Source: Pseudomonadota bacterium (GTDB taxonomy: Bacteria; Pseudomonadota; Gammaproteobacteria; Ga0077536). Taken from it: a stretch of DNA of 64,000 nt. Of the stretch, positions 17,173 through 25,899 are shown piece by piece (the first letter of the stretch is position 1; each line of letters begins with the position of its first letter). The DNA is taken from positions 248,001 to 312,000 of the forward strand of contig JADJYF010000026.1 of assembly GCA_016719885.1 (NCBI GenBank), given 5' to 3'. The notes beneath the pieces were generated by a model. The model did no database searches and was not told the origin of the DNA. It saw only the letters and a list, made by a program, of their open reading frames with translations. A program made the position numbers and the translations under genes.

Positions 17173-18993
17173 ATGTCCCGTATCCGGATGCGCGCCCGCG
17201 CATCCGGCCTCCTTTTGTCGATGGCGCTGCTGGCAGCCGGCGCCGTCGCCCATGAACAGCCCAAGGGCCCGCCGGTGGTGCTGGCGCCCGGCTACAGCCC
17301 GCTCAACTACCCGGCGCCGCTGCCGGGCAGTTACCAGCTGCCGCCGATACAGCCGGCCGCCGATGCGCCCTATGTCGATTCCCATGGTCAGCGCGGGCAG
17401 CTGCACGACCTGTACGCTGGCCGCGTCACGATCTTGAGTTTCATCTACACCCATTGCGACGACGTCAACGGCTGTCCGCTGGCGAGCTTCGTGATGGGGC
17501 AGATTGCCAAGCGCCTCCATGCCGACCCGCGCATCGCGCCCAAGCTCAGGCTGGTGAGCTACAGCTTCGATCCGGCGCGCGACACGCCGGCCGAACTCGA
17601 ACGCTATGCCAAGCCTTTCCGTCCGCCGGGCGTGGACTGGGATTTCGTCACCAGCCCGAGCCTGGCCACGCTGGCGCCGACCCTCGCCGCTTACCAGCAA
17701 GGCGTGCAGCAGAGCGAAGGCCATGCCTTTGCCCACATCCTGCGCGTGTTCCTCATCGACTCGCACAACCGCGTGCGCAACATCTACAGCCCGGCCTTCC
17801 TGCACGCCGACACGCTCGCCGCCGACGTCGAAACGGTATTGCGCGAACAAGGTGATATCGATGCCAGCGGCAAGGCGCACGGCGCGGCCGTCGCCGGCGC
17901 GCACGTCGCGGCAGGTGACGACGCGCATCTCGGCCTGCCCGCGCACATGGCCAACGTCGGCGCGCCCGATACCCGTGCCCAGGTCGAACTCGGCGAACGG
18001 CTGTTCTTCGATCGGCGCCTGTCGCTGAACCGCACGCTGTCCTGCGCGATGTGCCACGTGCCGGCGCAGGCCTTCGCGGTCAACGATCTCGCCACCGCGG
18101 TCGGCATCGAAGGACGTACCGTCAAACGCAATGCGCCGACGCTGCTCAATGTCGGCTACCTGCACAGCCTGTTTCATGACGGCCGCGAGAACCGTCTCGA
18201 GCAGCAGGTGTGGGCGCCGCTGCTGGCCGCCAATGAAATGGGCAATCCTTCCATCGGCTACGTGCTGGACAATCTCGCGCGCTGGCCCGAATACCCGGCG
18301 CGCTTCCAGGCGGCCTACGGCGCCGGCCCCGGCATGGAGAACGTCGGGCACGCCCTCGCCGCCTACCAGCGCACACTGGTGGCGGGCGGCAGCGACTTCG
18401 ACCGCTGGTATTACGGCAAGGATGCGCGCGCGATGAGCCCCGCTGCGCAGCGTGGCTTCGCCCTGTTCCGCGGCAAGGCGCGCTGCGTGGCCTGCCACGC
18501 CATCGGCGAGAAATCGGCGCTGTTCACCGACCAGAAACTGCACAACACCGGCCTGGGATTCCTGGCCTCGATGGCGCCCGCCGGCGGACGGCGCCGCTCC
18601 GAACTCGCGCCCGGCACCGCCATCGACTACGACCTCGCGGCGGTCGCGCCGTCCAGCGAAACGCCGCCCAATGATCTCGGCCGCTACGAGGTCAGCCAGG
18701 ATCCCGACGACCGCTGGAAATACCGCACGCCGAGCTTGCGCAATGTCGCCCTCACGCGGCCCTACATGCATAACGGCGCGCTGTCGACGCTGGCCGACGT
18801 GGTGGCGTTCTACGATGGCGGCGGCGTCAAGAACGACTTGCTCGACCCGCTGTTGAAACCGCTGCAGCTGACGGCCGGGGAGCGCCAGGACTTGGTGGCC
18901 TTCCTCGAAAGCCTGACCAGCCCGGCCCTCAAGGCGCTCATCACGCGGGCGGCGACGGTCGAGGTCGGCAACCCGGCCGCCGGCACACCATGA
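17173..18993 (+). CDS. SCO1-MauG fusion, predicted MtoX maturation factor
   Basis: 606 residues, exported (signal about 1-26). The N-half is a SCO1/SenC thioredoxin-fold domain (about 55-230) with a cysteine pair at 95 and 101 (THCDDVNGCP, a CX5C spacing instead of the usual CX3C) and the distal histidine near 188 (AFAHILRVF). The C-half (about 250-590) is a dihaem cytochrome c peroxidase/MauG domain with haem motifs CAMCH (291-295) and CVACH (438-442). SCO proteins deliver copper; MauG makes tryptophan-derived cofactors. In other methanethiol oxidisers these are separate genes next to mtoX, so here both steps may be joined in one polypeptide. No frameshift or stop separates the halves. Confidence 0.85.
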   Translation: MSRIRMRARASGLLLSMALLAAGAVAHEQPKGPPVVLAPGYSPLNYPAPLPGSYQLPPIQPAADAPYVDSHGQRGQLHDLYAGRVTILSFIYTHCDDVNGCPLASFVMGQIAKRLHADPRIAPKLRLVSYSFDPARDTPAELERYAKPFRPPGVDWDFVTSPSLATLAPTLAAYQQGVQQSEGHAFAHILRVFLIDSHNRVRNIYSPAFLHADTLAADVETVLREQGDIDASGKAHGAAVAGAHVAAGDDAHLGLPAHMANVGAPDTRAQVELGERLFFDRRLSLNRTLSCAMCHVPAQAFAVNDLATAVGIEGRTVKRNAPTLLNVGYLHSLFHDGRENRLEQQVWAPLLAANEMGNPSIGYVLDNLARWPEYPARFQAAYGAGPGMENVGHALAAYQRTLVAGGSDFDRWYYGKDARAMSPAAQRGFALFRGKARCVACHAIGEKSALFTDQKLHNTGLGFLASMAPAGGRRRSELAPGTAIDYDLAAVAPSSETPPNDLGRYEVSQDPDDRWKYRTPSLRNVALTRPYMHNGALSTLADVVAFYDGGGVKNDLLDPLLKPLQLTAGERQDLVAFLESLTSPALKALITRAATVEVGNPAAGTP

Positions 18994-19155
18994 AGTCATT
19001 CCGCCTGCGACCGGGCTAGCCCTTGCGGGAATAGTTCACAGGTTGCGGGCCGCTCCGGTGGCACACTCGGGCCAGGACCAGGAGCATCGAGGGTCGCGGT
19101 GTGCGCCATGGGCGCGGCGCCGCGCACGAAAATAACGCGCGAGGGAGATCACATC

Positions 19156-20001
19156 ATGAACCACCGGACCTTACTCAACGTGGCCTGCGCCACGCTCGTC
19201 AGCACCGCCCTGCCGGCGCACGCCACGCTGCTGACCGATCCGAATGACGCCCGCAATTGGCAGGGCGCCACGGTTGGCACGTTCGCGCAGCTCTATCACG
19301 GCGCCGACAACGCCGCCAATCGTCAGCAGGTCATCGACGATCAGCTGCTGGACGATGGCAACTTCGATTCGACCGGCTATGTCTCCGGCCAGATCATCAA
19401 GTACAACGGCAGCGCGGTGGCCGGCCCGCTCGCCGGAGCCACCGGCACCTCCTTCGATCAGCCCGGCGTCAGCGACGCCAACGACGGCACCTACAACTAC
19501 GGCACGGGCGTTGGTGACGTCAGTCCCGCCGCCAACGCGGTCGACGCCCATTGGATCCAGACCGACAACGTCGTCGGCAACACGGTGTGGGATCTCGGCT
19601 TCAAGGCGACCAAGGCCGCCATCTTCAACACCATCGATCACGGACCGTTGCCGCTCGAAGCGATCGAATCGACGGTCTACCTGTCGAACGATCTCATCAA
19701 CTGGACGGTGGCCGTCACCGAACGCGTGTGGCTGGAAGGCATCTTCAGCGACACCAGCGTGGTGTGGGACGGCTTCGTCTACGCGGTCGGCACCGGTACC
19801 AGCGACACCTTCCGCTACGCCTCGGTGATCTGGGGCGGCCCTGGCGGCCTGCAGTCGGACGGCGACAACGAAATAAACGCCATCATGGGACTGCGCGGCG
19901 ATTTCACCGGCAACCCGGTGCCGGAACCCGGTTCGCTGGTGCTGAGTGGCCTGGCGCTGGCCGGCGTCGGCGCGCTGCGTCGTCGCCGCAGCCGGGCCTA
20001 G
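19156..20001 (+). CDS. PEP-CTERM sorting-domain exported protein
   Basis: 281 residues. A Sec signal peptide (about 1-23, ending AHA) precedes a beta-rich secreted domain. The protein ends with the PEP-CTERM signal: NPVPEPGSLVLSGLALAG, then a basic RRRRSR tail. Such proteins are processed by exosortase and tied to exopolysaccharide-producing gammaproteobacteria. The middle contains Asp/Asn-rich loops (LDDGNFDSTGY, NDGTYNYGTG) that could bind calcium. GAGGGAG sits just before the ATG. No exosortase gene is in the window. Confidence 0.85.
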   Translation: MNHRTLLNVACATLVSTALPAHATLLTDPNDARNWQGATVGTFAQLYHGADNAANRQQVIDDQLLDDGNFDSTGYVSGQIIKYNGSAVAGPLAGATGTSFDQPGVSDANDGTYNYGTGVGDVSPAANAVDAHWIQTDNVVGNTVWDLGFKATKAAIFNTIDHGPLPLEAIESTVYLSNDLINWTVAVTERVWLEGIFSDTSVVWDGFVYAVGTGTSDTFRYASVIWGGPGGLQSDGDNEINAIMGLRGDFTGNPVPEPGSLVLSGLALAGVGALRRRRSRA

Positions 20002-20115
20002 TTTCGCCCTCTCGTGCCGATCACGGCGGCGACGCATCGCCGCCGCGCTTGGCGCTTGTACGAAGCGCCGACGCCGGTATGCAATAGCGGCGCTTCCGAC
20101 TCGCGGCATCTTCAC

Positions 20116-20560
20116 TTGACCGAACTCGCTTCGCCTTTCCGCCACTGCCCGGCGTGCGCCGCCCCCAGCGCCTCGACCAACCCGCGTGAATTTCGCTGCG
20201 ACAGGTGTGGCTTTCGCTATTTCCACAATGTCGCCGCCGCCGTCGCCGCCTTGCTGGTGCACGACGGCCACCTGCTGTTGACGCATCGGGGAACTCGACG
20301 AAGAACTCGGGCTGCGCCTGGACGCGGGCGCACCGCGCTACCTGTTCTCACTGCCGAATGTCTATCCCTATGCCGACGTCACCTACGCCACCGCGGACAG
20401 CTTCTTCGCCATCGAGCTGGCGGCGCGTCCCGCCGTGACGGCACAGGACGACGTGTCGGCCATCGAGTGGTTGCCGTTCGCCGCCATCGACGTACAGGGC
20501 ATAGGCCTCGCGTCAGCGCGCCTGGCGGTGGCGAGGTTCCTGGCTGGGGTGTTGGCTTGA
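20116..20560 (+). pseudogene. Nudix hydrolase with zinc-ribbon start, internal deletion
   Basis: The first part encodes a zinc ribbon (HCPACAAP then FRCDRCGFRYFHN) and LLVHDGHLLLTHR in one frame. The second part, in another frame, resumes at RELDEELGLRLDAG and runs to a TGA at 20558. The segment that should hold the first half of the Nudix box (GGFVDPGES-like) is missing, and the join near 20285-20292 shifts the frame. This looks like a deletion of roughly 35-40 codons, not a single-base error. Start taken at a TTG at 20116, uncertain. The terminal TGA begins a degenerate family-2 REP arm (TGAATGTGCGAA). Confidence 0.75.
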
Positions 20561-20583
20561 ATGTGCGAAGGGATCCATTCCTC

Positions 20584-20664
20584 GTGGGTCAGACTTCAGT
20601 CTGACGAACGACGCAGATAAACCGACAGCCTTCCTTCGAATGTCAGACTGAAGTCTGACCCACA
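20584..20664. repeat. REPIN, family 1 (inverted REP pair)
   Basis: Two 22-base REPs in inverted orientation, 20584-20605 and 20642-20663, with core GTCAGACTTCAGTCTGAC and a 36-base spacer. The arms are identical to those flanking the RAYT at 177-773. It lies between the converging 3' ends of the broken Nudix gene and the hydrolase gene. The hydrolase's second reading frame ends on a TGA inside the right arm. Confidence 0.9.
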
Positions 20665-21459
20665 AGGGGTTGCGGCACGACCGCTGCAGTGACGAACGCC
20701 GTCACCGCGGCCAGCACCTTCTCGCCCTGCTCGAGATGCGGTGCATGCCCGCAGTCATCGAGGTCCAGACGCGTGACCCGCGCCGCGCACACCGCGCGCG
20801 ATGCGCTCCACGTGCAACGCGGTGTTGTAGGCATCGTCGTTGCCGCGCACGGTCATCACCGGCAATTCGATGGCCGGCAGCCAGGCGGTGATGTCCCAGC
20901 GCCGAAAGTCGGGATCGAGCCATGCATCGCACCAGCCCCAGAATGCGCAGTCGACGTTGTCGCCGTGATAACGCGCGAGCTTGTCGCGCAGGTCGGTGGC
21001 CTGGTACGTCAGCCGCGCCTCGCGGATGTTCATGACGGTCTTCTCTTCCGTCAGCACATGCGGCGCCATCAACACCAGGCCCTTGAGGCGCGCATCGCGC
21101 GTCGCGCCGGCATACACCACGGCTATCGACGCGCCATCGCTGTGGCCGATGAGGATGCAGTCGGCGATCGCGGCCGCGTCCAGTACCGCGGGCAAGACCT
21201 CGAGGGCGTCGCGGGTGTGGAAATCCAAGGGCCGCGGCAAGTCCACGCTCGAAGAGCGTCCGTAGCCGGGACGTGAATAGCTGAATACCGGCAGGCCGCT
21301 GGCCGCGTTCAGCAATGCCGGGAAGCGCCGCCACATGCCGACGCAGCCCAGACCCTCGTGCAGCAACACCAGGGTCGGGCCGGGCTGGGAACCGGGCAGG
21401 CGCTCGAATTCGATGGCATGCCCGGCCGCGGCGAGCAGGCCCGCCTCGGCCGTCGTCAT
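20643..21459 (-). pseudogene. Alpha/beta hydrolase, frameshifted near its C-terminus
   Basis: Starts at 21459 (MTTAEAGLL). Shows the oxyanion region LLHEGLGCVGMWRRF, the nucleophile elbow IGHSDGAS (Ser near residue 105) and an acid-bearing segment LPVMTVRGNDDAY. Around 20775-20800 the frame shifts by one base in a GC-rich run. The first frame stops at 20755, and the missing end, with the catalytic histidine in DCGHAPHLEQ, continues in another frame to a TGA at 20643-20645. That TGA lies inside the REPIN arm. With one base corrected the protein would be a normal-length hydrolase of about 271 residues. Either a sequencing indel or a young pseudogene. Confidence 0.75.
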
Positions 21460-21469
21460 GGCGTGGTCC

Positions 21470-22879
21470 TCAGGCGGCGAGCAAGCCCTGGCCGTTGGCC
21501 CATTCCAAGGTCTGCGCCATGGCCTTGTCGAACTTGTCGAACAGCTCGTCGACCTGCGCCGAGGTGATGATCAGCGGCGGGCAGAACGCCATCACGTCGC
21601 CGATCGCGCGGCAGATGAGGCCGTTGTCCTGGCAGTTCTTCAAGCACTCCGCGCCGACCTTGCCGGCCGGCTCGAAGGCCGCCTTGGTGTGGCGGTTGGC
21701 CACCAGCTCGACCGCGCCGACCAGGCCCACGCCGCGCACTTCGCCGACCAGTGGGTGGTCGGCGTAACGCGCGAGGCGCGCCTGGAACTGCGGCGCGAGA
21801 CTCGCGGCATGTTCGAAGATCTTGTCACGCTCGTAGATCTCGAGGGTCTTCAAGCCGACGGCGCAGGCCACCGGGTGACCGCTGTAGGTGAAACCATGGC
21901 CGAAGGGCCCCATTTCATCCGAGGCTTTCAGGATCGCGTCGTAGATTTCATCCTTCACCACCACCGCGCTCAAGGGCTGGTAGGCGGAGGTCAGCGCCTT
22001 GGCCAGCGAAATGCTGTCGGGCTTGATGTGGTAGGTGTCGGCGCCGAAGGGTTGGCCGGTGCGGCCGAAGCCGCAGATCACTTCGTCGTCGATGAACAGC
22101 ACGTCGTACTTGGCGAGCACCGCCTGGATCTTCTCGAAGTAGGTACGCGGCGGCACGATGACGCCACCCGCGCCCATCACCGGTTCGGCGATGAAGGCGG
22201 CCACGGTGTCCGGCCCTTCCTTCAAGATGAGCTGTTCGAGGTTGTCCGCCAGGCGCGAGGAGAACTGCTCTTCGCTTTCGCCCGGCTGTGCATTGCGCCA
22301 GTGGTGCGGCAGATCGGTATGCAGGAAGCGTCCGCCGGCCAGCGGCAGATCGAAACCCTTGTGTGACATCGGCAGGCCGGTGAGGCTGCCCGAGGCGAGC
22401 GTGATACCGTGATAGCCCTTCACGCGCCCGATGATTTTCTTTTTCTGCGGGCGCCCGATGACATTGTTGTAGTACCACACCAGCTTGATCTGGGTGTCGT
22501 TGGCATCCGAGCCCGAATTGCCGAAGAACACTTTCGACTTGTGCAGCGGCACCAGCGCCTTGATCTTCTCCGCCAGCATCACGCCTACTTCATGGCTTTT
22601 GCTGGAGAACAGCTGCGCGTAGGACAGTTCCTTGATCTGGTCATAGGCGGCGCGCGCCAGTTCCTCGTTGCCGTAGCCGAGCGAGGTGCACCACAGGCCG
22701 GCCAGGCCTTCCAGGTACTGCTTGCCCTGGTCGTCGTACATGTACACGCCCTCGGCGCGCTTCAGCATCATCGGACCGGTCTTGGCATGCTGGCCCAGGT
22801 GGGTCTGCGGGTGCAGCATGGATTCGAGATCCCTCGCTGCCATGCTTCCGGGTTGTATGCTCACGGCCTCACTCCTCAT
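21470..22879 (-). CDS. Class III PLP-dependent aminotransferase
   Basis: 469-residue cytosolic fold-type I transaminase. Visible features: the cofactor loop FFGNSGSDANDTQIKLVWYY, the aspartate pair in LFIDDEVICGFGRTG, and the PLP lysine in SISLAKALTSAYQPLSA. The strings MLHPQTHLGQH and GLWCTSLGYGNEELA are typical of the omega-amino acid:pyruvate/diamine transaminase branch, so a polyamine or beta-alanine role is likely. The ATG at 22879 was chosen because residues upstream of it are unrelated Arg/Ala-rich sequence. A glutamine-synthetase homologue of gamma-glutamylpolyamine type occurs at 34103. Confidence 0.87.
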   Translation of the reverse strand: MRSEAVSIQPGSMAARDLESMLHPQTHLGQHAKTGPMMLKRAEGVYMYDDQGKQYLEGLAGLWCTSLGYGNEELARAAYDQIKELSYAQLFSSKSHEVGVMLAEKIKALVPLHKSKVFFGNSGSDANDTQIKLVWYYNNVIGRPQKKKIIGRVKGYHGITLASGSLTGLPMSHKGFDLPLAGGRFLHTDLPHHWRNAQPGESEEQFSSRLADNLEQLILKEGPDTVAAFIAEPVMGAGGVIVPPRTYFEKIQAVLAKYDVLFIDDEVICGFGRTGQPFGADTYHIKPDSISLAKALTSAYQPLSAVVVKDEIYDAILKASDEMGPFGHGFTYSGHPVACAVGLKTLEIYERDKIFEHAASLAPQFQARLARYADHPLVGEVRGVGLVGAVELVANRHTKAAFEPAGKVGAECLKNCQDNGLICRAIGDVMAFCPPLIITSAQVDELFDKFDKAMAQTLEWANGQGLLAA

Positions 22880-22923
22880 TTGCTGAACATGGTCCCCGCA
22901 TTCTAGCAGGCCGCCACGGCGCG

Positions 22924-23385
22924 TCAGCCCTTGGGCTCGAGCGTGACGAAGATATCGATGGGGGTAGGGTCGACCAGCACCACCAGCGGCTGCCGCGCGG
23001 GGTGAGCGACGTCGCTGCCCACCGCTTTCACCCACAGCCCCTGCATCGACTGCACGACCGTGATGTCAGTCGCGCCGCCCACCACGCCGCGGATCAGGAA
23101 CGGCCGCATTTCCATCGGCACGTGCACGTCACTCTTGGTGTAGCGCGAAGCCATGGCCGGGCTGATCTGGATGTAAGGTTCCTCGGCGAGTTCGGTGGCC
23201 GTCTCCTTCAACATGTCGGCGTGCACGCGGTAGACCAGGAAGGGCGGCAGCTTGACTGCCTTTGGATCTTCGACGGTCGGCGGATGTATCCAGGCGTCGC
23301 TGACCGTGACGGTGGGCGTATCGTGTGGGGCGCCGCAGCCGACGAGCAGCGTGGCAAGCGCCAACAGGAATGTCATCAAGCGCAT
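22924..23385 (-). CDS. Predicted lipoprotein of unknown function
   Basis: About 153 residues from the ATG at 23385 (MRLMTFLLALATLLVGCG): a lipoprotein signal with lipobox LVGC. The mature part is beta-rich with DAWIHPPTVEDPKAVKLPPF and a C-terminal IDIFVTLEPKG. An upstream in-frame start at 23436 would put the hydrophobic core too far in. No family recognised. It lies between the aminotransferase and the divergent acyl-CoA ligase. Confidence 0.6.
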   Translation of the reverse strand: MRLMTFLLALATLLVGCGAPHDTPTVTVSDAWIHPPTVEDPKAVKLPPFLVYRVHADMLKETATELAEEPYIQISPAMASRYTKSDVHVPMEMRPFLIRGVVGGATDITVVQSMQGLWVKAVGSDVAHPARQPLVVLVDPTPIDIFVTLEPKG

Positions 23386-23489
23386 GGTCCTGGCCTCCGT
23401 GGGCATGGGTTCTCCGCCGCCGGCCCGGCGGTTCAAAGCCGGCGCGAGCGGTTACACTGGCTGAGCATAACAATACAAAGGGGGAGCGC

Positions 23490-25052
23490 GTGTTCAAGCT
23501 CGACGAGATCCGAGGCCTGGCCGATGTGCCACGCCTGCAGGCGCGCAGCCGCGGCGCGGCCATTGCCCAGATATTCGAGGACCGCGAAACCACTTTCAGC
23601 GAATTCGACCGGCGCACCAGCCAGGTCGCGCAGGGACTCATCGCGGCCGGCCTGCCCGCGCAGACCCGCATCGGCTTCCTGGGCAAGAATTCCGACCGCT
23701 ATTTCGAACTGCTGTTCGGCGCCGCCAAGGCCGAAAACGTGCTGGTCGGCATCAACTGGCGATTGGCCTTGCCGGAGATCGAATACATATTGAACGATGC
23801 CGGCTGCAGCACGGTGTTCGTCGGCGCCGAGTATTACGAGCTCATGGAACAGCTGGCGGCGCGCAACCCGGGCCTCGCACGCATCATCGCGCTCGATGGC
23901 GGCCATCCCGCCTGGCCGGCCTTCGACGCCTGGCGCGATGCCCATGGCGCCATCGATCCCTTGCTGACGATGCACGCCGATAGCGATGTTTTGCAGCTCT
24001 ACACCAGCGGCACCACCGGCCACCCCAAGGGCGTGCGCCTGACCAACGGCAACTACTGCGCGCTGTGGCAAGCCTCGGAAGCCGCGCGCTGGGGCTTGTT
24101 CGACGCCGAACAGGTGACCCTGACCTGCATGCCGGTATTCCACGTCGCCGGTTGCAACATGGGCGTGTTCGCCCTCGCCCAGGGCAGCACCAATCTCATC
24201 CTGAAGGATGTCGACCCGCACAAGATTCTCGAATTCGTGCCGCGCTATCGCGTTGCCTATGCGCTGTTCGTGCCGGCGCTGATCCTGATGCTGACCCAGC
24301 TGCCGCAATCGGCGAACACCGATTTCTCGTCGCTGCGCAAATTGTTCTACGGCGCCTCGCCCATCAACGAAGACCTGTTGAAGACCGCGCAGCAGTTGTT
24401 CGCCTGCGAGTTCTTCGGCCTCTACGGTTTGACCGAGACCACCGGCGGCGGCACCTGCCTGATGCCCGAAGGCCATGCCGCCGGCAAGCTGCGTTCCTGC
24501 GGCACCGCCTACCCGGGCGTCGACGTCAAGGTCATCGACGGCGAAGGCCATGACGTCGCCACCGGCACGGTGGGCGAAATCGTGATCCGCCACGGCATCG
24601 TCATGAAAGGCTATTGGAACCGCCCGGAAGCGACCGCCGAAGCGATCCGCGATGGTTGGTTTCATACCGGCGATGCCGGCTATCTCGACGATGAAGGCTA
24701 TCTGTACATCCACGACCGCGTGAAGGACATGGTGGTGTCCGGCGGCGAAAACGTCTACCCGGCGGAAGTCGAAAATGCCTTGTTCGGGTATCCGGCCATC
24801 GCCGACGTGGCGGTGATCGGCGTGCCCGACGATCGCTGGGGCGAAGCGGTCAAGGCGGTGGTGGTGTTGAAGCCGGGCGCCGAGGTCGCGCCCGATGAAT
24901 TGATAGCTTATGCGCGCGAACGCATTGCCGGTTTCAAGGTGCCGAAGAGCGTGGATTTCGTCAGCGCCCTGCCGCGTAATCCATCCGGCAAGATCCTGCG
25001 CCGCGAATTGCGCGAGCCCTATTGGCGCGGGCGCGCGCGCAACGTCAATTAA
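23490..25052 (+). CDS. AMP-forming acyl-CoA synthetase
   Basis: 520-residue adenylate-forming enzyme that activates a carboxylic acid to its CoA thioester. Motifs: the P-loop LYTSGTTGHPKGV (about 170-182), YGLTETTGG, HTGDAGYLDDEGYLYIHDR and the C-terminal lysine in NPSGKILRRELR. I chose the GTG at 23490 because AAGGGGGAG lies just upstream and it gives the family's usual N-terminus; longer open frames contain unrelated sequence. Chain-length preference is not readable. It is close to FadD-type and medium-chain ligases; a DmdB-like role (3-methylmercaptopropionate) is possible given mtoX and the DmdC-like gene but unproven. Confidence 0.88.
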   Translation: MFKLDEIRGLADVPRLQARSRGAAIAQIFEDRETTFSEFDRRTSQVAQGLIAAGLPAQTRIGFLGKNSDRYFELLFGAAKAENVLVGINWRLALPEIEYILNDAGCSTVFVGAEYYELMEQLAARNPGLARIIALDGGHPAWPAFDAWRDAHGAIDPLLTMHADSDVLQLYTSGTTGHPKGVRLTNGNYCALWQASEAARWGLFDAEQVTLTCMPVFHVAGCNMGVFALAQGSTNLILKDVDPHKILEFVPRYRVAYALFVPALILMLTQLPQSANTDFSSLRKLFYGASPINEDLLKTAQQLFACEFFGLYGLTETTGGGTCLMPEGHAAGKLRSCGTAYPGVDVKVIDGEGHDVATGTVGEIVIRHGIVMKGYWNRPEATAEAIRDGWFHTGDAGYLDDEGYLYIHDRVKDMVVSGGENVYPAEVENALFGYPAIADVAVIGVPDDRWGEAVKAVVVLKPGAEVAPDELIAYARERIAGFKVPKSVDFVSALPRNPSGKILRRELREPYWRGRARNVN

Positions 25053-25062
25053 TGGCCATCCC

Positions 25063-25398
25063 TCAATGCGCGCGACGGCTCTTCAAGGCGTAGTAGCCGT
25101 TGCGCAATTCACCGAAGTACTGCGGCACGTCGGGATGAGAGACGGGCTTGCCGCTGTCATCGACCAGCAGGTTCTGCTCGGACACGTAGGCGATGTAGCT
25201 GGTCTCGGCGTTTTCGGCCAGCAGATGATAGTAGGGCTGCTCTTTCGACGGACGCATTTCCTCGGGGATCGACAACCACCATTCCTCGGTATTGTTGAAG
25301 GTCGGGTCGACGTCGAAGATCACGCCGCGAAACGGAAACAGGCGATGGCGGACCACCTGTCCGATCTGGAATTTCGCCGTACGATTGATGGTGGCCAT
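25063..25398 (-). CDS. hspQ: Heat shock protein HspQ
   Basis: 111 residues, full length for HspQ/YccV. Recognised by KFQIGQVVRHRLFPFRGVIF, the aromatic pair in NTEEWWLSIP and QPYYHLLAENAETSYIAYVSEQNL. In Escherichia coli the protein binds hemimethylated oriC and acts as a Lon substrate-specificity enhancer. The frame runs MATINRTAKF, with GGGCTTG-like spacing before the ATG. It converges with the ligase gene (11 bases between the stops). Confidence 0.93.
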   Translation of the reverse strand: MATINRTAKFQIGQVVRHRLFPFRGVIFDVDPTFNNTEEWWLSIPEEMRPSKEQPYYHLLAENAETSYIAYVSEQNLLVDDSGKPVSHPDVPQYFGELRNGYYALKSRRAH

Positions 25399-25535
25399 GT
25401 CGGTCGGAGTCGGTTCGAAACGGGCGACAGGTTACCATGCCGACGCACCGTCGCGGCGCATGCCGGCGCCAATTCGCGCCAGCCTTCACGACGCGGCGCG
25501 GCAACCCGCTTTGTTCATGTACGGAGGCCCGCCGC

Positions 25536-25862
25536 TTGACCCTTGCCCGCCTGGAAAACATCGCACGCTCGCTTGAATGGGCCGTGCTCGCCGTGGCGAC
25601 CGCCGGCGTGGCATTCCGGCTCGCTTGGTACGGGCACATGCCCAAGGCCGCGGGCGCGCGTTACGGCAGCGGCGACGTGGTGGAGTTCGGCCTGACCTTC
25701 GTGCTGTTCGCGCTCAGCACCGCCTGCGCGGCCTGCGGCGTGGCCATGAGCCTGCGCAGCGAAGGCGCGCCCAACGTCAAGGCCTACCGACCGCTCTTGA
25801 TCGGCATCACGACCTTCGTCGCCTACTATTTTCTCGCGCCGCGCCTGCCGCCCTTGTTCTGA
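25536..25862 (+). CDS. Small integral membrane protein
   Basis: 108 residues with a TTG start at 25536. GGAGG lies eight bases upstream of it (25523-25527), and longer in-frame alternatives are Arg-rich. Three hydrophobic segments are visible: LEWAVLAVATAGVAFRLA, VEFGLTFVLFALSTACAA and PLLIGITTFVAYYFLA. No polar active site is seen. Downstream, 37 bases away, is the epoxide-hydrolase-like gene in the same direction. Function unknown. Confidence 0.6.
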   Translation: MTLARLENIARSLEWAVLAVATAGVAFRLAWYGHMPKAAGARYGSGDVVEFGLTFVLFALSTACAACGVAMSLRSEGAPNVKAYRPLLIGITTFVAYYFLAPRLPPLF

Positions 25863-25899
25863 GCCGGCGCTGCGCGCTCACTCACCACGAGGCACTTCG

